From positions 2,170,001 through 2,234,000 of the forward strand of contig BSDZ01000008.1 of the NCBI GenBank assembly GCA_030268105.1: a stretch of 64,000 bases of DNA. Reading direction: 5' to 3'. The first letter of the stretch is position 1; each line of letters begins with the position of its first letter. This document shows, piece by piece, positions 49,501-61,916 of this stretch. This stretch comes from Volvox africanus. Its lineage: Eukaryota > Chlorophyta > Chlorophyceae > Chlamydomonadales > Volvocaceae. A program made the translations under genes and the position numbers. The notes beneath the pieces were generated by a model. It saw only the letters and a program-made list of their open reading frames with translations, did not search any database and was not told the DNA's origin.

Positions 49501-52500
49501 TGGCGTGCATTAGCCTTGACTGCCAAAACCCCTCCCGCCAATAGCACCCTGGTTTATGTGATAAGATATCCGCTTCTGTGTTTGATCCGTCCCTCCATCC
49601 CTCCGCCCCCTGTCCCCTCCCCTTTCTTCCCTTGCAATCAACACGCAGCTGCGTGGCTTGGTTTCGGAGCTGGGATATCTGACGGCTCTTCGGGCCCTGG
49701 CAGTGCCGGATGGATATCGTGGCATCGATGGCGACCTGCTGCGTGCCGCTTGCATGGTGCTCCCCAGCCTGACGGCCCTTCAGATGCCCCGACTGTCCGT
49801 TACGAGAGACGAACTTGCGGTGAGGTGACCCATCGGGCACATGCCATCCGGCTGGCCTGGTGGGGTTGCAGGTAGGGGTGTGTGTGGGGCCAGGTGTGTG
49901 TGGGGGGGGAGGGGATGGGTTGGGATGTTTAGTCAGGATGCCCCGACGAAACCTCCCGAGTTTATTTATTGATGGTTCCGTTGAGTGTACCATAATTATG
50001 TGTCTACTTTCACGAAGACAGGATTTTGGTGTTTCCAAAGGGTGTGGGCGGACGCCGCTGCCGCTGCCGCCGCCACTGCTGCCGCTGCTCCTTGGGTGCA
50101 GCTGCTGTTTACACGTCGTGCTTTGCTGGTCCCGCACTTCTGCAGGCACTGGCCCGGCTGCCGATGCTTCAGCATGTAACACTTGGGTCTCTCGACATAG
50201 CGCCGGATGCTGATTACGAGGACCTGCTGATGTGCGACGACACCCTGAACGACAAGCCGTGGGTTCCCTCCATGGACACGTGGCGATCATTCCATCATGG
50301 AGCAGAAGGCCATGCCTCCGAAACCAGTACTTCGTGCGAGATGGCCTCTGCATCATCTAACTGGTCTGATTCACGCGTAGATGCCTGTTTCGTCAATCGC
50401 GTCGGCAGGAATGCTATCGGCGGGTACAGCAACGGCGCCGAGGGCAACGGCGACGGGAGTGGCTGCGGTGGGAATGGCGGAGGCCGCATCGGCAGCAGGA
50501 GCGGCGTGCTTCGGTCCATGACCTCCTGGCGGCAATTCATGTTGTGCGAGGAACAGAGAATGGAGGCCCTGGTGGCTGCGGGTCCTCTGCCCCCGGGGCT
50601 GCGGGAGCTGCGCGTGGAGCAGCTGCGGTGGCCGAGGTGCGAGGGGCGCATTTCGAACGGCAATTGTTATTGTTATGCACCACATATATACCCGTATAAG
50701 TTCCGGGGGCCATGGCTAAATGTCATGTGCTGGCCGCGCGGCATCCCGTCAAGCGCAATACCGATGGTGAATCAGATGCTCTAACGTTGAAACGGGCTGC
50801 TGCGGTTGCCGCTGCGGCCTGAAGCTCGATCATTTCTTCCGTTCTGCCTAACATGACTTCTAGGGGTGACTGTGATCTAGGGCCAGCTAGCCCACGCAGC
50901 CCCGGATTTAAACCCTAAAAAAGAAATGTATATATGTATATATATATATTTCTTTTTTAGGGTTATATATAGGGTTAGGGTAACCCTAAATCCTAAACCC
51001 TAAAACCCTTATATATATGCCATTAATATATCACCAATATATAAATATATATCACCAATATATATATATATATATGTGTGTGTGTGTATGTATATTTGAA
51101 GGACAGAGAGGGCTGATTGACCCAAATCGGTTCTGTTGTTGCTGTTCGTTGCTTCCGCATCCCACCATTACACAGGGGCTCACGCGCCGATAACATGACA
51201 GCACGCAGCATTAACACTCTGCTGTCCTTTTGCGCTGACGTGGCGAAATTGCCGTACGCTGCCATACACCTTTCCCTGGAGGTGCTCCCCGGCGCCGCCA
51301 CGGCCACCTTCCTCAAGCCCCCTTCCGAAGGGCGCGGTGCTGGGAGCACCACCGCGGCCGCGGCGGAGCTTGCGGCGGCTGTGGCGGCAGGAGGCGGCAG
51401 GCGGCCGTTGTGCTGTAGCAGCGTCCGTGACGTGGTTTTGATGTCCTGTTCTGCATTGGGTCAAGTGCCCGGGCTGAAAACGCTCCGTTGGTGGGGGCTG
51501 CTGCCGGTGCTGGCACATCTTGACGAGGCGGGAATATCGCAAGCGCTTGGGAATCTCCAGCAGGTGCGAGCCTTCTCCTTCCGGCGGGGACATGTGCGAG
51601 ATAGAGAGAAAGGAAGCTAGGAAGTGTTGCTGCTGGACAGTCAGGTACCGTTTTTTGCAGATGGTCAGTCAGTTCCTGAGTACCGCATCGGGGCAGTTCC
51701 TGAGTAGGGCAGCACGCTCTGGAGTCGCTTTCGCCTACTTGCATACATGATTGCGTCTGTTCCGAGAATGACCACCTTGAGCCGCGTGGGCGGTGGGAAT
51801 GGGGCCCAGCTGATTGCCAGTGGGAACCAGGGATGGCATTAATGGAGACGGGGGGAGCTCATGGCCAGTATTTTTGGGTGTTGTTGATGGGGGCACCCTG
51901 TCCTTGCTTCACCGGTTCCTTTCACGATTGTTCCCTTCTGTCAGCGGCTGATTGGAAACGGACACACGGCGCATGCACCTGTCACACGTAGGTTTTGGAG
52001 CTGGACATTCCAGGGGGTCTCCGAGGGCCGCACCCTTCCACCAGCCCTCTCTTCCTGCTACACCTGGCGCGGGGTTTAGAGGCGATGCCGCGGCTGCGGC
52101 GACTGAGACTCACGTCCACGGTGCCGCACAACGACGCACTGGCTCAGGTATACAGCATGGGGTTTGCTTGGTCAAACCTTGCATGTTTATGGGGCTTATC
52201 CCAGTGTTGCTTGGGGGATTGATGCCATTGGTGTGGATTTGATGGAAAGAATCAGGAGGAGGCGTGCTGTGTTTGTGTGTTTGTTCCTGGCACTGCATTC
52301 AAGGGGGGTGGGGGCTGATCGGGTGGACGGTACCTGAAGATACAGCCAGGGCTGATTGGGTATCGGGTACCTGATACCTATCCAGGCATGACTCATCTCT
52401 CAACACGCAACATTTTTTAACGTGCCTGCCTGAAGCACCCTCTTCAATTCATTTCGTGCTGTATCGCGGCCAATCGAAAATGACCATCCGCGACACTACT

Positions 52501-53071
52501 TTGCCTGCTGTAATAGCTCGGTGCCTTGCCGTCCTTGATGAAAGGCTGGTCTTTGTCCCCCCCTCTTCGGCCTCCCTAGATGGTCTCCTGGGTACGGTTA
52601 GTGGTTTCTTTCTTTACTTGTACCATCGCAGTGAGGCCCGCGGTGGGGCTTATACTAAGAGCGTGCCCTTCTTTTCCCCTTCCCCTTCGTCCCCCCATGC
52701 TCTCCCGGGAACAGGGGCTCCCGGGTTTTCTCGTGGCACTCCGGGGGACGTTGAGAGTGGAAGTCGCGTTTGTGTCGTACGAGGATGCTGCAGCACTTCG
52801 GAACCTGATGGCGCGGAGCGCTGCGGCCGCACTCGTAGGCGCTGCCCGAACTGTGGACGGGAGTGGTAGGGAGATAGGCGCTACCGACACCTTTGTATGT
52901 GATGGGAGTGGTGGGGCAACCGTAATGGCGTGGGAGGAATCCTCTAGCTGCGGTGGCCGCGGCGATAGCAGCGGTCATCTAGATTACGAGGAACCAAGCT
53001 GTTACGACGGCTGGGGGAGCGGCGATGGGCTGTGGTGGCGCCCGGGGAAAGGGGAGGATGATGAGGTTTAG
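45677..53071 (+). CDS. F-box protein with C-terminal leucine-rich repeats
   Basis: Exons: 45677-45895, 46145-47119, 47375-47456, 48085-48488, 48871-49047, 49649-49819, 50146-50636, 51176-51563, 51992-52147, 52386-52596, 52715-53071. The first nine agree in phase (3063 nt); the junction into 52386 does not (phase 0 into phase 2), so a small exon or another site is missing there. Exon 2 is Pro/Ala/Gln-rich (polyglutamine, Pro-Ala repeats) and ends with an F-box: LFDVLRMLPADLVWRNLLSR, then EASALRLLSREWDEQ. Later exons carry irregular LRRs (LRRLHISSDSAAVSELDLEL, LTSLRCLSLEL, LTALRALAVPDGY, MPRLRRLRLTS). F-box/LRR proteins recruit substrates to SCF ubiquitin ligases through SKP1; the substrate is unknown. 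The start ATG at 45677 opens a 73-codon exon of unknown family. The last exon ends in a Gly/Asp/Trp-rich tail. Confidence 0.82.
46538..46563 (+). repeat. CAG repeat encoding polyglutamine
   Basis: A short in-frame CAG run in the second exon of the F-box gene, upstream of the F-box, in a Gln/Pro-rich segment. Confidence 0.85.
46926..46996 (+). repeat. CCAGCA repeat encoding Pro-Ala
   Basis: Hexamer CCAGCA in tandem, giving a Pro-Ala linker directly before the F-box. Confidence 0.85.
47479..47545. repeat. 14-bp direct repeat, about five copies
   Basis: Units CTCGGGCCCCACAT (first copy CTTGGGCCCCACAT) at 47479, 47493, 47507 and 47521, plus a partial copy. It lies in the intron just after the GTGAGG donor of the third F-box-gene exon. 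Each unit contains GGGCCC. Confidence 0.95.
47757..47830. repeat. GT/GTAT-rich microsatellite
   Basis: Imperfect TGTGTATG-type repeats in the 47457-48084 intron of the F-box gene. Confidence 0.8.
49085..49140. repeat. Minisatellite, unit AGTTGGTGGTTG-like
   Basis: Four 14-bp units with small differences, in the intron after the exon ending at 49047. Confidence 0.8.
50905..51012. repeat. Interstitial telomere-like palindrome
   Basis: Left arm 50911-50927 and right arm 50948-50964 are perfect 17-bp inverted copies (AACCCTAAAAAAGAAAT) around a TA-rich loop. More TTAGGG/CCCTAA-type units follow to 51009. It is in the F-box gene intron 50637-51175. Confidence 0.9.
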
Positions 53072-54194
53072 GGGCCCTGATGGGGGAAGGGGATATGCCG
53101 TGGCAAAAGGCATTCCGGTTGCAGGTTGCACATCATATCAGGGATGGACCCAACATCAGTTTCCTCCAATGCACCTTATCTGAACTTTCTTCACTCATCA
53201 TTTGTTATATATCTGATGATTCCGCTACGTACTCGAGGGCCCGATACAGTATGTACTGCGGGCGGTTGGCCATCAGCCTTGTACATGCTCCTCCAACTCG
53301 CACGCCTTGTAACGAGAAGGGTGTCAACACAAATAAGGATTGCCGCTGCGTCGTGCCGCAGGAACTGCGCCGATGCCTCCATCGTCAGTATAGTAAGCCC
53401 TCGCTCTTGTATGTAAATGTGTGTGTTAGTGTGTGCTTGTATGTGTTTGTATGTGTTTGTGTGTGTACACACATACGTGTGGATGTGAATGTACTTCAAA
53501 AAGGGTCGTCTACTCCGCTCGCATTACGTCGTCCGCAGTTCAAGTAAAGCCTCATTGCCGTCGAACCTCCCTTTAACAAAGCAAACAGTATCAATTTCGC
53601 TCCGTCGTCGGCAAAAACGATTTGTGCAGCACATGTACGTAACGACTCAAGATCGATAGAATTGGTCAATGCACTACACTAACGGAGCAAGGTTCATAAA
53701 GCCATGCAAAGCCTTGAAGCCAGACTTAGAAGCAGTTCAATATATGTAAATACGCACGTCAGGACAGTTGAATGCTGCAAGCCCAGCGCCGCCTTATTAG
53801 ATAGTCCGGCGGCTGCATATGCCCAGCAGATGCCGAACCTTTCGCACGCGAAAGCCGACTTGCTAGGACAGCGCGCGTCATCAAGCATATCCCAGAATCT
53901 GGACATGGTGTACCTCATAGACCTTGAAATTGGGTTGAAGGTCCCCTTTTTTCCATCAACGAGATCTTCACTCTTCCAAGGGTGGGGCAGGCAAAATGAA
54001 CACCGGGGAGAAAGTTAACGCACCGCATTCCAGCAGCTCATGCATACAAACAGACATCCATGCAATCATCATATATACAAATTATTCATCGTGCATGTGA
54101 CGTGGTCGTCACGTGCTGTACAATGAGGTCGCTGTGTACGACATCGTCCTTCCTTTCAGATAGGAGTATGCCTATGATTGCACGCGCACACACA

Positions 54195-54254
54195 CACTCT
54201 CTCTCCCTCTCTCTCTCCTTCTCTCTCTCTCTCTCTGTATCTCTCTCTCTCTCT
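54195..54254. repeat. (CT)n microsatellite
   Basis: Nearly pure CT dinucleotides over about 60 bases, preceded by a short CA run. Confidence 0.9.
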
Positions 54255-56283
54255 TCATCACCATTCGGAAGCAACTAGGATGCCTACAAGCCGCAAACTG
54301 CAAGTCGCCTGGATCGAAAGCCGCACGCTATCATCGTGTTTTCTGGCCGAACGGCGGCTGCAGCAAGTCGACTTCCGGTAACAATGCAAGCATAGCTGCC
54401 ACTATAATCATAGGCAGATATCAAGGTAATAATTTTATCTGGAAGGCTATGTATTTAGACTTCTCCTCCATCCTATTTCTTAAGCTGTGCGAATAATCTA
54501 TCTGCAAACAGCCTTTGGGGCAGTCAGCGCGAATGACATGTGCGATCCATATATCTTCACGCGGAAAGAACCAAAAGGCACCTTATGCACAGAATGTTTT
54601 ACTCAGGCTCGGCGCATATATAGGCGGTCTCTAAATCGTGCGCGTAGATCAAAGCGTGCGCACCTAATCAACCGTTGCGGAACGTTGAAAGGCACATCAG
54701 AGTAGAGGTAAGCAAGCCTTCCAGCAGCTGCCAGCTCCTACAGGGCGATGCACCTACTATCACATTCATCGAAAGCTTGCGCACACGCGCGGCCAGTCGC
54801 TGCTAGCTAAGTTCTACGGAATCCATCTAGATACGTGCAAGGAGTCCCCACAACGCAAGGGTTGGGTTTTAGGCGCTTACCCACAACCATAATAATAAAC
54901 AAGCACGCTGTGCCGGTCATGCCGGCACTGTAGTGGGCACTTTCCGTTGATCGCGCTGGCCACGAGGCTGCCTAATCCGTCCTTATAGAATGGTCCTTCC
55001 GTCCTTATCCATCCTAATCCGTCCTTATGGATTCAACTAGCAATATGGAGGATGGCCTTTTCCAGAGTGTCAACTGCGGCGAGCAACTGCGATCCGCAGC
55101 AGCCTGGGGGGAGGGCCGATTATGAAGTCCGACCTGGTCCTGTGCCATGTACCGTCTAACGCCGTGACACACGATGGGACGCCATAAACGATGTTTACTT
55201 CAATAAGTTATACACCGCGCGGGATTACGAAATGAGATTGGGTGGAATTCATGCATGAAGGCCGGACATAGACCGGATGGAAACGCGGAAAGGGCACACA
55301 TTTGTTGCGCGCGTGTGTGAATGTGTTCACATGCCTTACGGCATGCATTGCGCGTCTCATCACGTGATGGCTATCGGCGAAGCGGACACATAAGGAGTAG
55401 TAGGACCGTGCCCGAGAAACCCTGCGTAATCCCGCCCTTTGGGCCGCAAGCCCACATGAGGATCCTAGCTAGGGAAAACCTTCCCTCTGTAATAAGCGCA
55501 ACACCACGAGCGAGTAATGAATGGAAAAGCAAAGACATACATGCATAACCACGCACTGTTCCCACGTATCCTAGAGCACTTAATTTATTGCTCACATCTT
55601 GGCAGCATGTAAGTAGTGCATAATAGTTCAGCTCAGCTCCGTTGCGTAAGAAGCTTTCCCGACCAAATAAACGCATAAAAACCCACGCACACACAGTGCC
55701 CAACATCCGCCATCCACCTGCCTGCTTTTCTGCGCGCTAGCAGCCATCCACCAACGTACCTAAGTAAATGTCCAACACACCTTAAGGGCCGTAAGCCCCT
55801 AAAATCTCCACACCTAGGTGCAAAGGCACCAATCAAATCCACCCGCAGTGGATAGCTGTTGTTTCTCTTTGTTAACATCCTCCAAACTGTTTAGGCCCGA
55901 TCGGAGATGTTCAGTTTCCTGATCATCCCGGATATGAGCCTTAGATACCCTAGGATACTACAACATCAGGGCGTCCGTAGGCTGCGAGCAAGGAAACATC
56001 GGAAGTGCATGGCGCACTCCTCCTTGAATTCTAGACGCCGGAAAACGAAGCAGAGAATGCATACGCATGGTACCATGCAATCTGCAGCAGTTGTCTACCA
56101 AACACGCCTCTCGAGATGCTTACTGAGTGCGTTTTGCACCTTGTACTCTGCGTGTGTATGTGTGCTGTACACACAATCTACAGTTGCTACAAATACCGAT
56201 AAAACGTCCTTTGCCCCTTCCTTCACATTACAGTGCACGCAATTCAAACACATACATACCGCTCTTTGTTTGCGCCTGGTTTG

Positions 56284-56376
56284 CTGCCTGCCTGCCTGCC
56301 TGCCTGCCTGTCTGCCTGCCTGCCTGCCTGTCTGCCTGCGTGCCTGCCTGCGTGCCTGCATGCCTGCGTGCCTGCC
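56284..56376. repeat. (CCTG)n tetranucleotide array
   Basis: About 23 copies of CCTG with TCTG and CGTG variants. It yields spurious Cys-Leu-Pro-Ala frames. Confidence 0.9.
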
Positions 56377-56932
56377 ACACGCACTGAACGTTCGAAGAAC
56401 ATGCAACAGGCAGGGATGGGAAGTCTCACAATCACGCTGGGACATCTAAGGGGGCCAACTGGGTAGCGGTAACCGTCGCTATATCTCTAAATATCTCAGC
56501 CTTCCACAGAGATGCGAAGAGTGTTTGCATCAATTGCAAGACAAAGAGAAAAGTTTCTCTGGAGGATCAAACCCGTGACCATGTAGCCACATGAGGCAAG
56601 GAAAGCTGACAGTTAATACTTCAAATTCACCAACCCAGCAAAAACACTACTTCCATTGCTTTATATATGTGAGCTCAAATCTAAATACGACTGAATTTCT
56701 CTCATTCCACTTGAAACAATATCACGAAATGATAGATGTTCGGTGGAGAATTATCAGGGTACGTAGATCACCAACCCACTGCACGCGCCATATACTGCTG
56801 TCCATCGCGTAATGTCCACTGCGGCCTTACTGCTGCTTCCGTTTGCTCGCCTGCCTGCCTGCCTTTATCTGTCTGTCTGCCTCCGACGTCGGCCTGGACT
56901 ACCATTGACAATAGGATCCAAGCGGTACTTGG

Positions 56933-57020
56933 TTTGTCTGTCCGTCTGTCCGTCTGTCTGTTCGTCCGTCTGTCTGTTCGTCCGTCTGTCTGTCTGTGTG
57001 TCTGCCTGTGTATCTGTCTT

Positions 57021-57086
<66 letters not shown>

Positions 57087-57097
57087 GGTCCGTTTGT
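56933..57097. repeat. (CTGT)n tetranucleotide array
   Basis: About 40 copies with CCGT interruptions at the left end. It ends 15 bases from the stop of the protease-SRCR gene, so it probably lies in that gene's 3' UTR (GACA on the sense strand). Confidence 0.9.
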
Positions 57098-57111
57098 CAC
57101 CGTTATGGCTG

Positions 57112-60100
57112 TCACCAACAACCTACGCCTGCCACGGACGCAGAGCAACTCCTCATGGCGATGTAATTCGAACCAGAGCATTCAGAGAGTTTCGCCTCAT
57201 TACCAGTTTCGCATATTACGCCGGACCGCCAGTAGCGGCCGCCCTGCGACAATGCCGGAACGCTAGGGCTAGATCCATCCAGTGCCTGTGCGCGGGAGGC
57301 TATGGATGAAGTGCGGGCCGCAAGCTGTCGGCATGCGACAAATGCGGTTCGATTGTTCCATGAGTCTGTTTCGTTGTCGTACGCGGTACAAATCGCGCCC
57401 CAGATAAAATTGTAGCAGACCTCCAATCGGCCGATGGCGGGGAGGGTCGTTTGTGCAACACCCATCGCAGATACTACTCGGACGGCGTGCGGGACAGAGC
57501 CTGAGGGACGGTCATTATTCAGTTGAGTGAAGAATTAAATAACAACTAAAACGCCATCGGAAGTACGGCAGGGGCAGAGAGAGCAGGTCGGGAAATGCAC
57601 AGAAGGGCAGAAAGGAAATAAATGTAGGACCTCATGCCAATATGATTATTGAAACAAACACTACACCCGTCTGAACACCAGCGCTATGTTTGGATACCGA
57701 CGGCAGGGTTAAGTATCTAGGGGATGACGGGGGCCTCGTCGGGCCTGAATAAAGATAGTGAGCGAGGTAGCGTGCGGGAAACGTGGCAAGCATCGACCAA
57801 GGAATGCTTGACTGCAGCTTAACGTAGGGTTTAGGGTAGACGCGTCCTTCTGTGGGAACTGAGGAAACAGTAAAATGACACGGATAGAGCTGCACTGCCA
57901 GCAGGTTGCCTTAATTAGTATGTTCTTAGGCAATATAATAATCTTCTCCTTAAACAAAGGGGAAACTCACAGGTAATTTTTAGAGGTGGTGCCGGCGGGC
58001 GTGGAGGTGGCGGTGGCTTCAAGCCCTTCTCTGATATGGCAAGGATCATTGGCGGCGGTGCTGGAGCCAGTAACGCAGAATCGTTCGAGCACATAAGGCC
58101 CACTGCCTGCGTTCGGGGGTTGCAGGAGCTCTCTCCCCATCCCGTAAACCGGCACTGAATCAGCCTCCAGAAGCCCAGCTCTGTACCAAATATGGTACAC
58201 CGTACATCATTTATCCAAACGAATGCGCCGGGTCCTGGGTCGCCCACCACCGAAGAGTTCGGTGGACCCATGGGTCGGCCGTACAGGTAGCCCAGCTGCC
58301 GGCAAGCCACGCGTGCTTCCGGCAGTCCAAAGGTGTCGTCGCAAACCAAGCCGTAGCGCCCGCTGTAGCACACCTCCAGGCGGCCGGTGCCCTTGGGTTG
58401 GCCCGTCAGGGGGACCAGCCGCAACGCCCCGTCCTCCGAACACTCGGGGGGAGGTGGCTGTGGCGGTGCGATGGGGGCTGGAGCGCTAAAACACACCACG
58501 CCGGCGTCTTCTTGGTGCGTGCAAGCCGTCTGTCCCAGGGGCGATCGGCGTTTGCACGACATCAATGAGGTCTCCGTCCCCGCGCAATCCACGTTTGACA
58601 ACCAGATGGACATGTTGAGGGGCCCTGGGCTGACCACCTTAGTGACATTCGGGATGGCGGCGGCAGCTCGTGCAATGGTCATCCCGCTGGAGTAGCCTAG
58701 CTGCTTGCATGCGACGTTGGCGTCAGCGTTGTTCCAGTTATCATCGCAAACACTGCGACAGGCAAAGCGGTGGAAATGGTGCGCTATGGATGAAATCAGG
58801 AAGGTATATGCAGAGAGCTAGGGAGAGCGGGATAACTAAAAATGAAAAATTAAAGATAGGTAGGTAGGTAGGTAGGTAGATTGATAGATAGTTTTATAGA
58901 CAGATACATAGATAATGGAAACGAAATAATGGAGTAAAACGTTCAGATGACAGAGATGTAAAGAAAACTCATAATATTTGTCAACTAACGACACGTTTTT
59001 ACTCTATAGGAGGATTTTCTTTCTTAATTGAAGTCAAAATTATTTTACAAGTAGCCACTTATCTTCATCCTAATCGAATTTTAGTAAATAGATATTACCA
59101 TCAGTACATTTAGCTATGTAACTTTCGGTTTCGCTAGTGTATTTAGGGCTTCCATAATTTTATCACAAACTGCTCCTTATTTCTGAGGAATTGTATAAAA
59201 CCTAGTTTCTCAAGCTGGTAAACGTAATTATTATACTAGTGTAAAGATCATGGTTTATCAGCTCTGGTTTAATATCGTTAAGTTTAAACAGACATTTTCT
59301 TTTTTCTTGGAAAGGCAAAGCATATGATTTTTCCATTTCGTCTTTTCCGCAGGAAGATAAAATGCCGGAAGAAAGGATTATTGACAGGGGCGCAATCTGG
59401 ATTTTTTTATAATTAAAATTCCCTTAAACTTAAAAAATGAAATTAAGTTCGACCACCAAAGAAGTTGGTGATCGGGGGAGTTAGCAAACTGCGCACATAC
59501 AGCTATAATATAATAACCTTTAGGTCTTGAGATGAATTCAAGACCTTGGATATAGTTATTATCTCCCCGACCAAATCGGGGATTATATCAGATAGGTTGA
59601 TAAAACCATATGCGGGGAGGTTGCTACACCCCGGACAGGTTTCACCCATTCCGCAGCGAGAGTCAATCATTATTTTGCGTAACTTGTATTTTTAAATCCA
59701 GTAAATCATGCCTAGAATCCCTGCATAAAATTTTAAATTGCTTCAAAGCTCAAGACCAATTTTTCATCGGCATCGTCCACTTTTTGGCAGAATGTTTTAG
59801 AGTCAAAATAAGATTTTTAAGATGGAGAGCGCGTCCATTAGGAACGCAAGCCTATTGGCAGTTTGGCGGCATCTGGCAAGCTAGCACAGATTGTGCATGC
59901 GATGCCAGAATACGATCCCAACCATGGTCGATATCAAGCATGCAGATACCTCTGAACCCCAGCGCCCAAGTGCCTCACCAAAACCTCCTTCAGCCCACAT
60001 TAAACCTGTTACCGACCTGTTACCCGGCCTCCCGCAGCAGGCCTAGCCCAAACGCGAAGTTGACATAGGGTCTACGAGATTTATAAATTATCATAATGGT

Positions 60101-61883
60101 TATGCCGCCCTAAGGCTGCCATGTAATATATGATAGGCAACCCCCTGGGGGTAACTTAACACCATTGGGTTCCACTGGTTGTATGATTTTGCGGATTCTC
60201 TTGCTCTCTGCGGCCCCTATCCATGTGCCAGCCCCGGTTGGACCACCTACTGGCCTTTAGGTGGCTTTCTAAGCAACCCCGCACCTCATTGCCCCCACGA
60301 GGGCGGACAGGGACACATCTGAAGAGCACTGCTGATCGTACTCCCCATTGGGCCCACCCCCAGATCCATTACCGCCCGGATTCTGTATAAGAAATAAGCT
60401 GATAACAGATCGGATAGAACTTACGACTCATGATTTCCTAACTCTCAGGGCCATCTTAGGGGATGTATTCATGAGTCAATCCAGTACTTTTTACCTTTAA
60501 AGGTTCAAAAGCATAAATTTATGCTACATATTATCCCCCATTCCCTACCCCACCCCCCACCGCACCTCCCATTCCATTATGGGACCTGGCCTGCTCACCT
60601 GCCCCACTGCCCATACAGGCATACTTCTAGCCGGCCACTAACCCATGCGCTGGCGTTGCCGATACCACGGCTGCTCGTATTTATAGTCCCAGGTGCCAGC
60701 CGCACCGAGTTCTCGAAAGGGCAGGGATACTCTCCAGGTTGCCAGTTGTTGCTGCCGATGGTTGCCCCAGAAGTCGGTGACGTTGCCACTGCGCCGCTGT
60801 CGGGTACACACATGATCCCGGCGTCGTACTTGTGGTCTGGACTTAAGCTTCTTGATTGATCACTGTTTTCACTTAAGATATCGCTATAGCAATCGTCGGG
60901 TAATGAATCCGGAAAGCTGCAGTTGGTCAGCATCCCCTCATTGCCGAGACATGTGATGCCACCATAATGCATGGGCACCGACGAAGCTGCGCCGGCGAAC
61001 CACCCTCCCTGGACGGCCTCTCCGCCGGCTGTGTAGCCCAACTGGCGACAGGCCACCCGGGCATCGTCCCAGGTCCAACCGACGTCGCAGATGGTCCCCC
61101 AGACGCCGTTGTTGCAAATCTCAACTCGACCAGACCAAGAGTCCTGGCCGTCCATCAGACGCAACTGGCCGTCTTTGCCTACCCCGTGGGATGTGGAACA
61201 CATGCTAGCTGTTGCATATAAGGGTTGGATGTGCGTTCTGTTTAGGGTTTTAGAGTTTAGGGTTTAGAAACCCTAAACCCTAAAACCCTAAAACCCTAAC
61301 ATGGCACAAATATTATACGTGCTCTGGTGCTAGCTAGGGATATAACGCCGAATATGAAACGGATAATGTGCAGCTTCTTTATGTTCGACAGAAAGCAAAA
61401 AGACTGACCTCTTCGTGCGTATTGTATAGTACATTTTAGGCGGAGCCGAAGAGCATGAGGAAATTAAGAGAGGCAGGGATCCTTCGTACTTTCCGTACTC
61501 ACAAGGTTTCGACGGCGGCGATGGCGTTGGCAGCTGCGTGCTGACGGAAGTTGGTTTACCGTTTGCCGAAGTGGGGGCGCTGGAGCTGGCAATGAGATTG
61601 GGAGCGCCGCTCTGTGTGCCGTCTACGCCGGACCGCTGATTGGGGGTCTCTGCCGCACCAGCGGCACCAAGCCCCGGGCTCAGTGGGACACTGCCCTTCC
61701 AGGGGGCCCCATCTGCTTGACTATCTGGCGGGACCATTGGCGGTTCAGCCTCAGGTGGTGGGCCGCCCCAGTCACCCTGTCCCTGCTGCTGCTGCGACTG
61801 CTGCTGCTGCGCCTTAAGCAGGTACTTCCCAACTGAAAAGGATACCGACTGAGAGGGCTGAACCTCGAACGGTAACCACTTTT

Positions 61884-61916
<33 letters not shown>

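Larger units (their letters stand above)
53072..57111. other. Repeat-rich spacer, no gene recognised
   Basis: Holds the F-box gene 3' UTR (TGTAA at 53412-53416), a GT-rich stretch (about 53405-53480), a CT array and two long tetranucleotide arrays. No frame here has domain or splice support. Confidence 0.45.

Noticed and set aside
56095..56445. A minus-strand frame of repeated RQAG
   Set aside because: It is the translated CCTG array with no flanking exon support.
56768..57181. A minus-strand frame of repeated QTDR
   Set aside because: It is the translated GACA/CTGT array; the true gene ends at 57112 in another frame.
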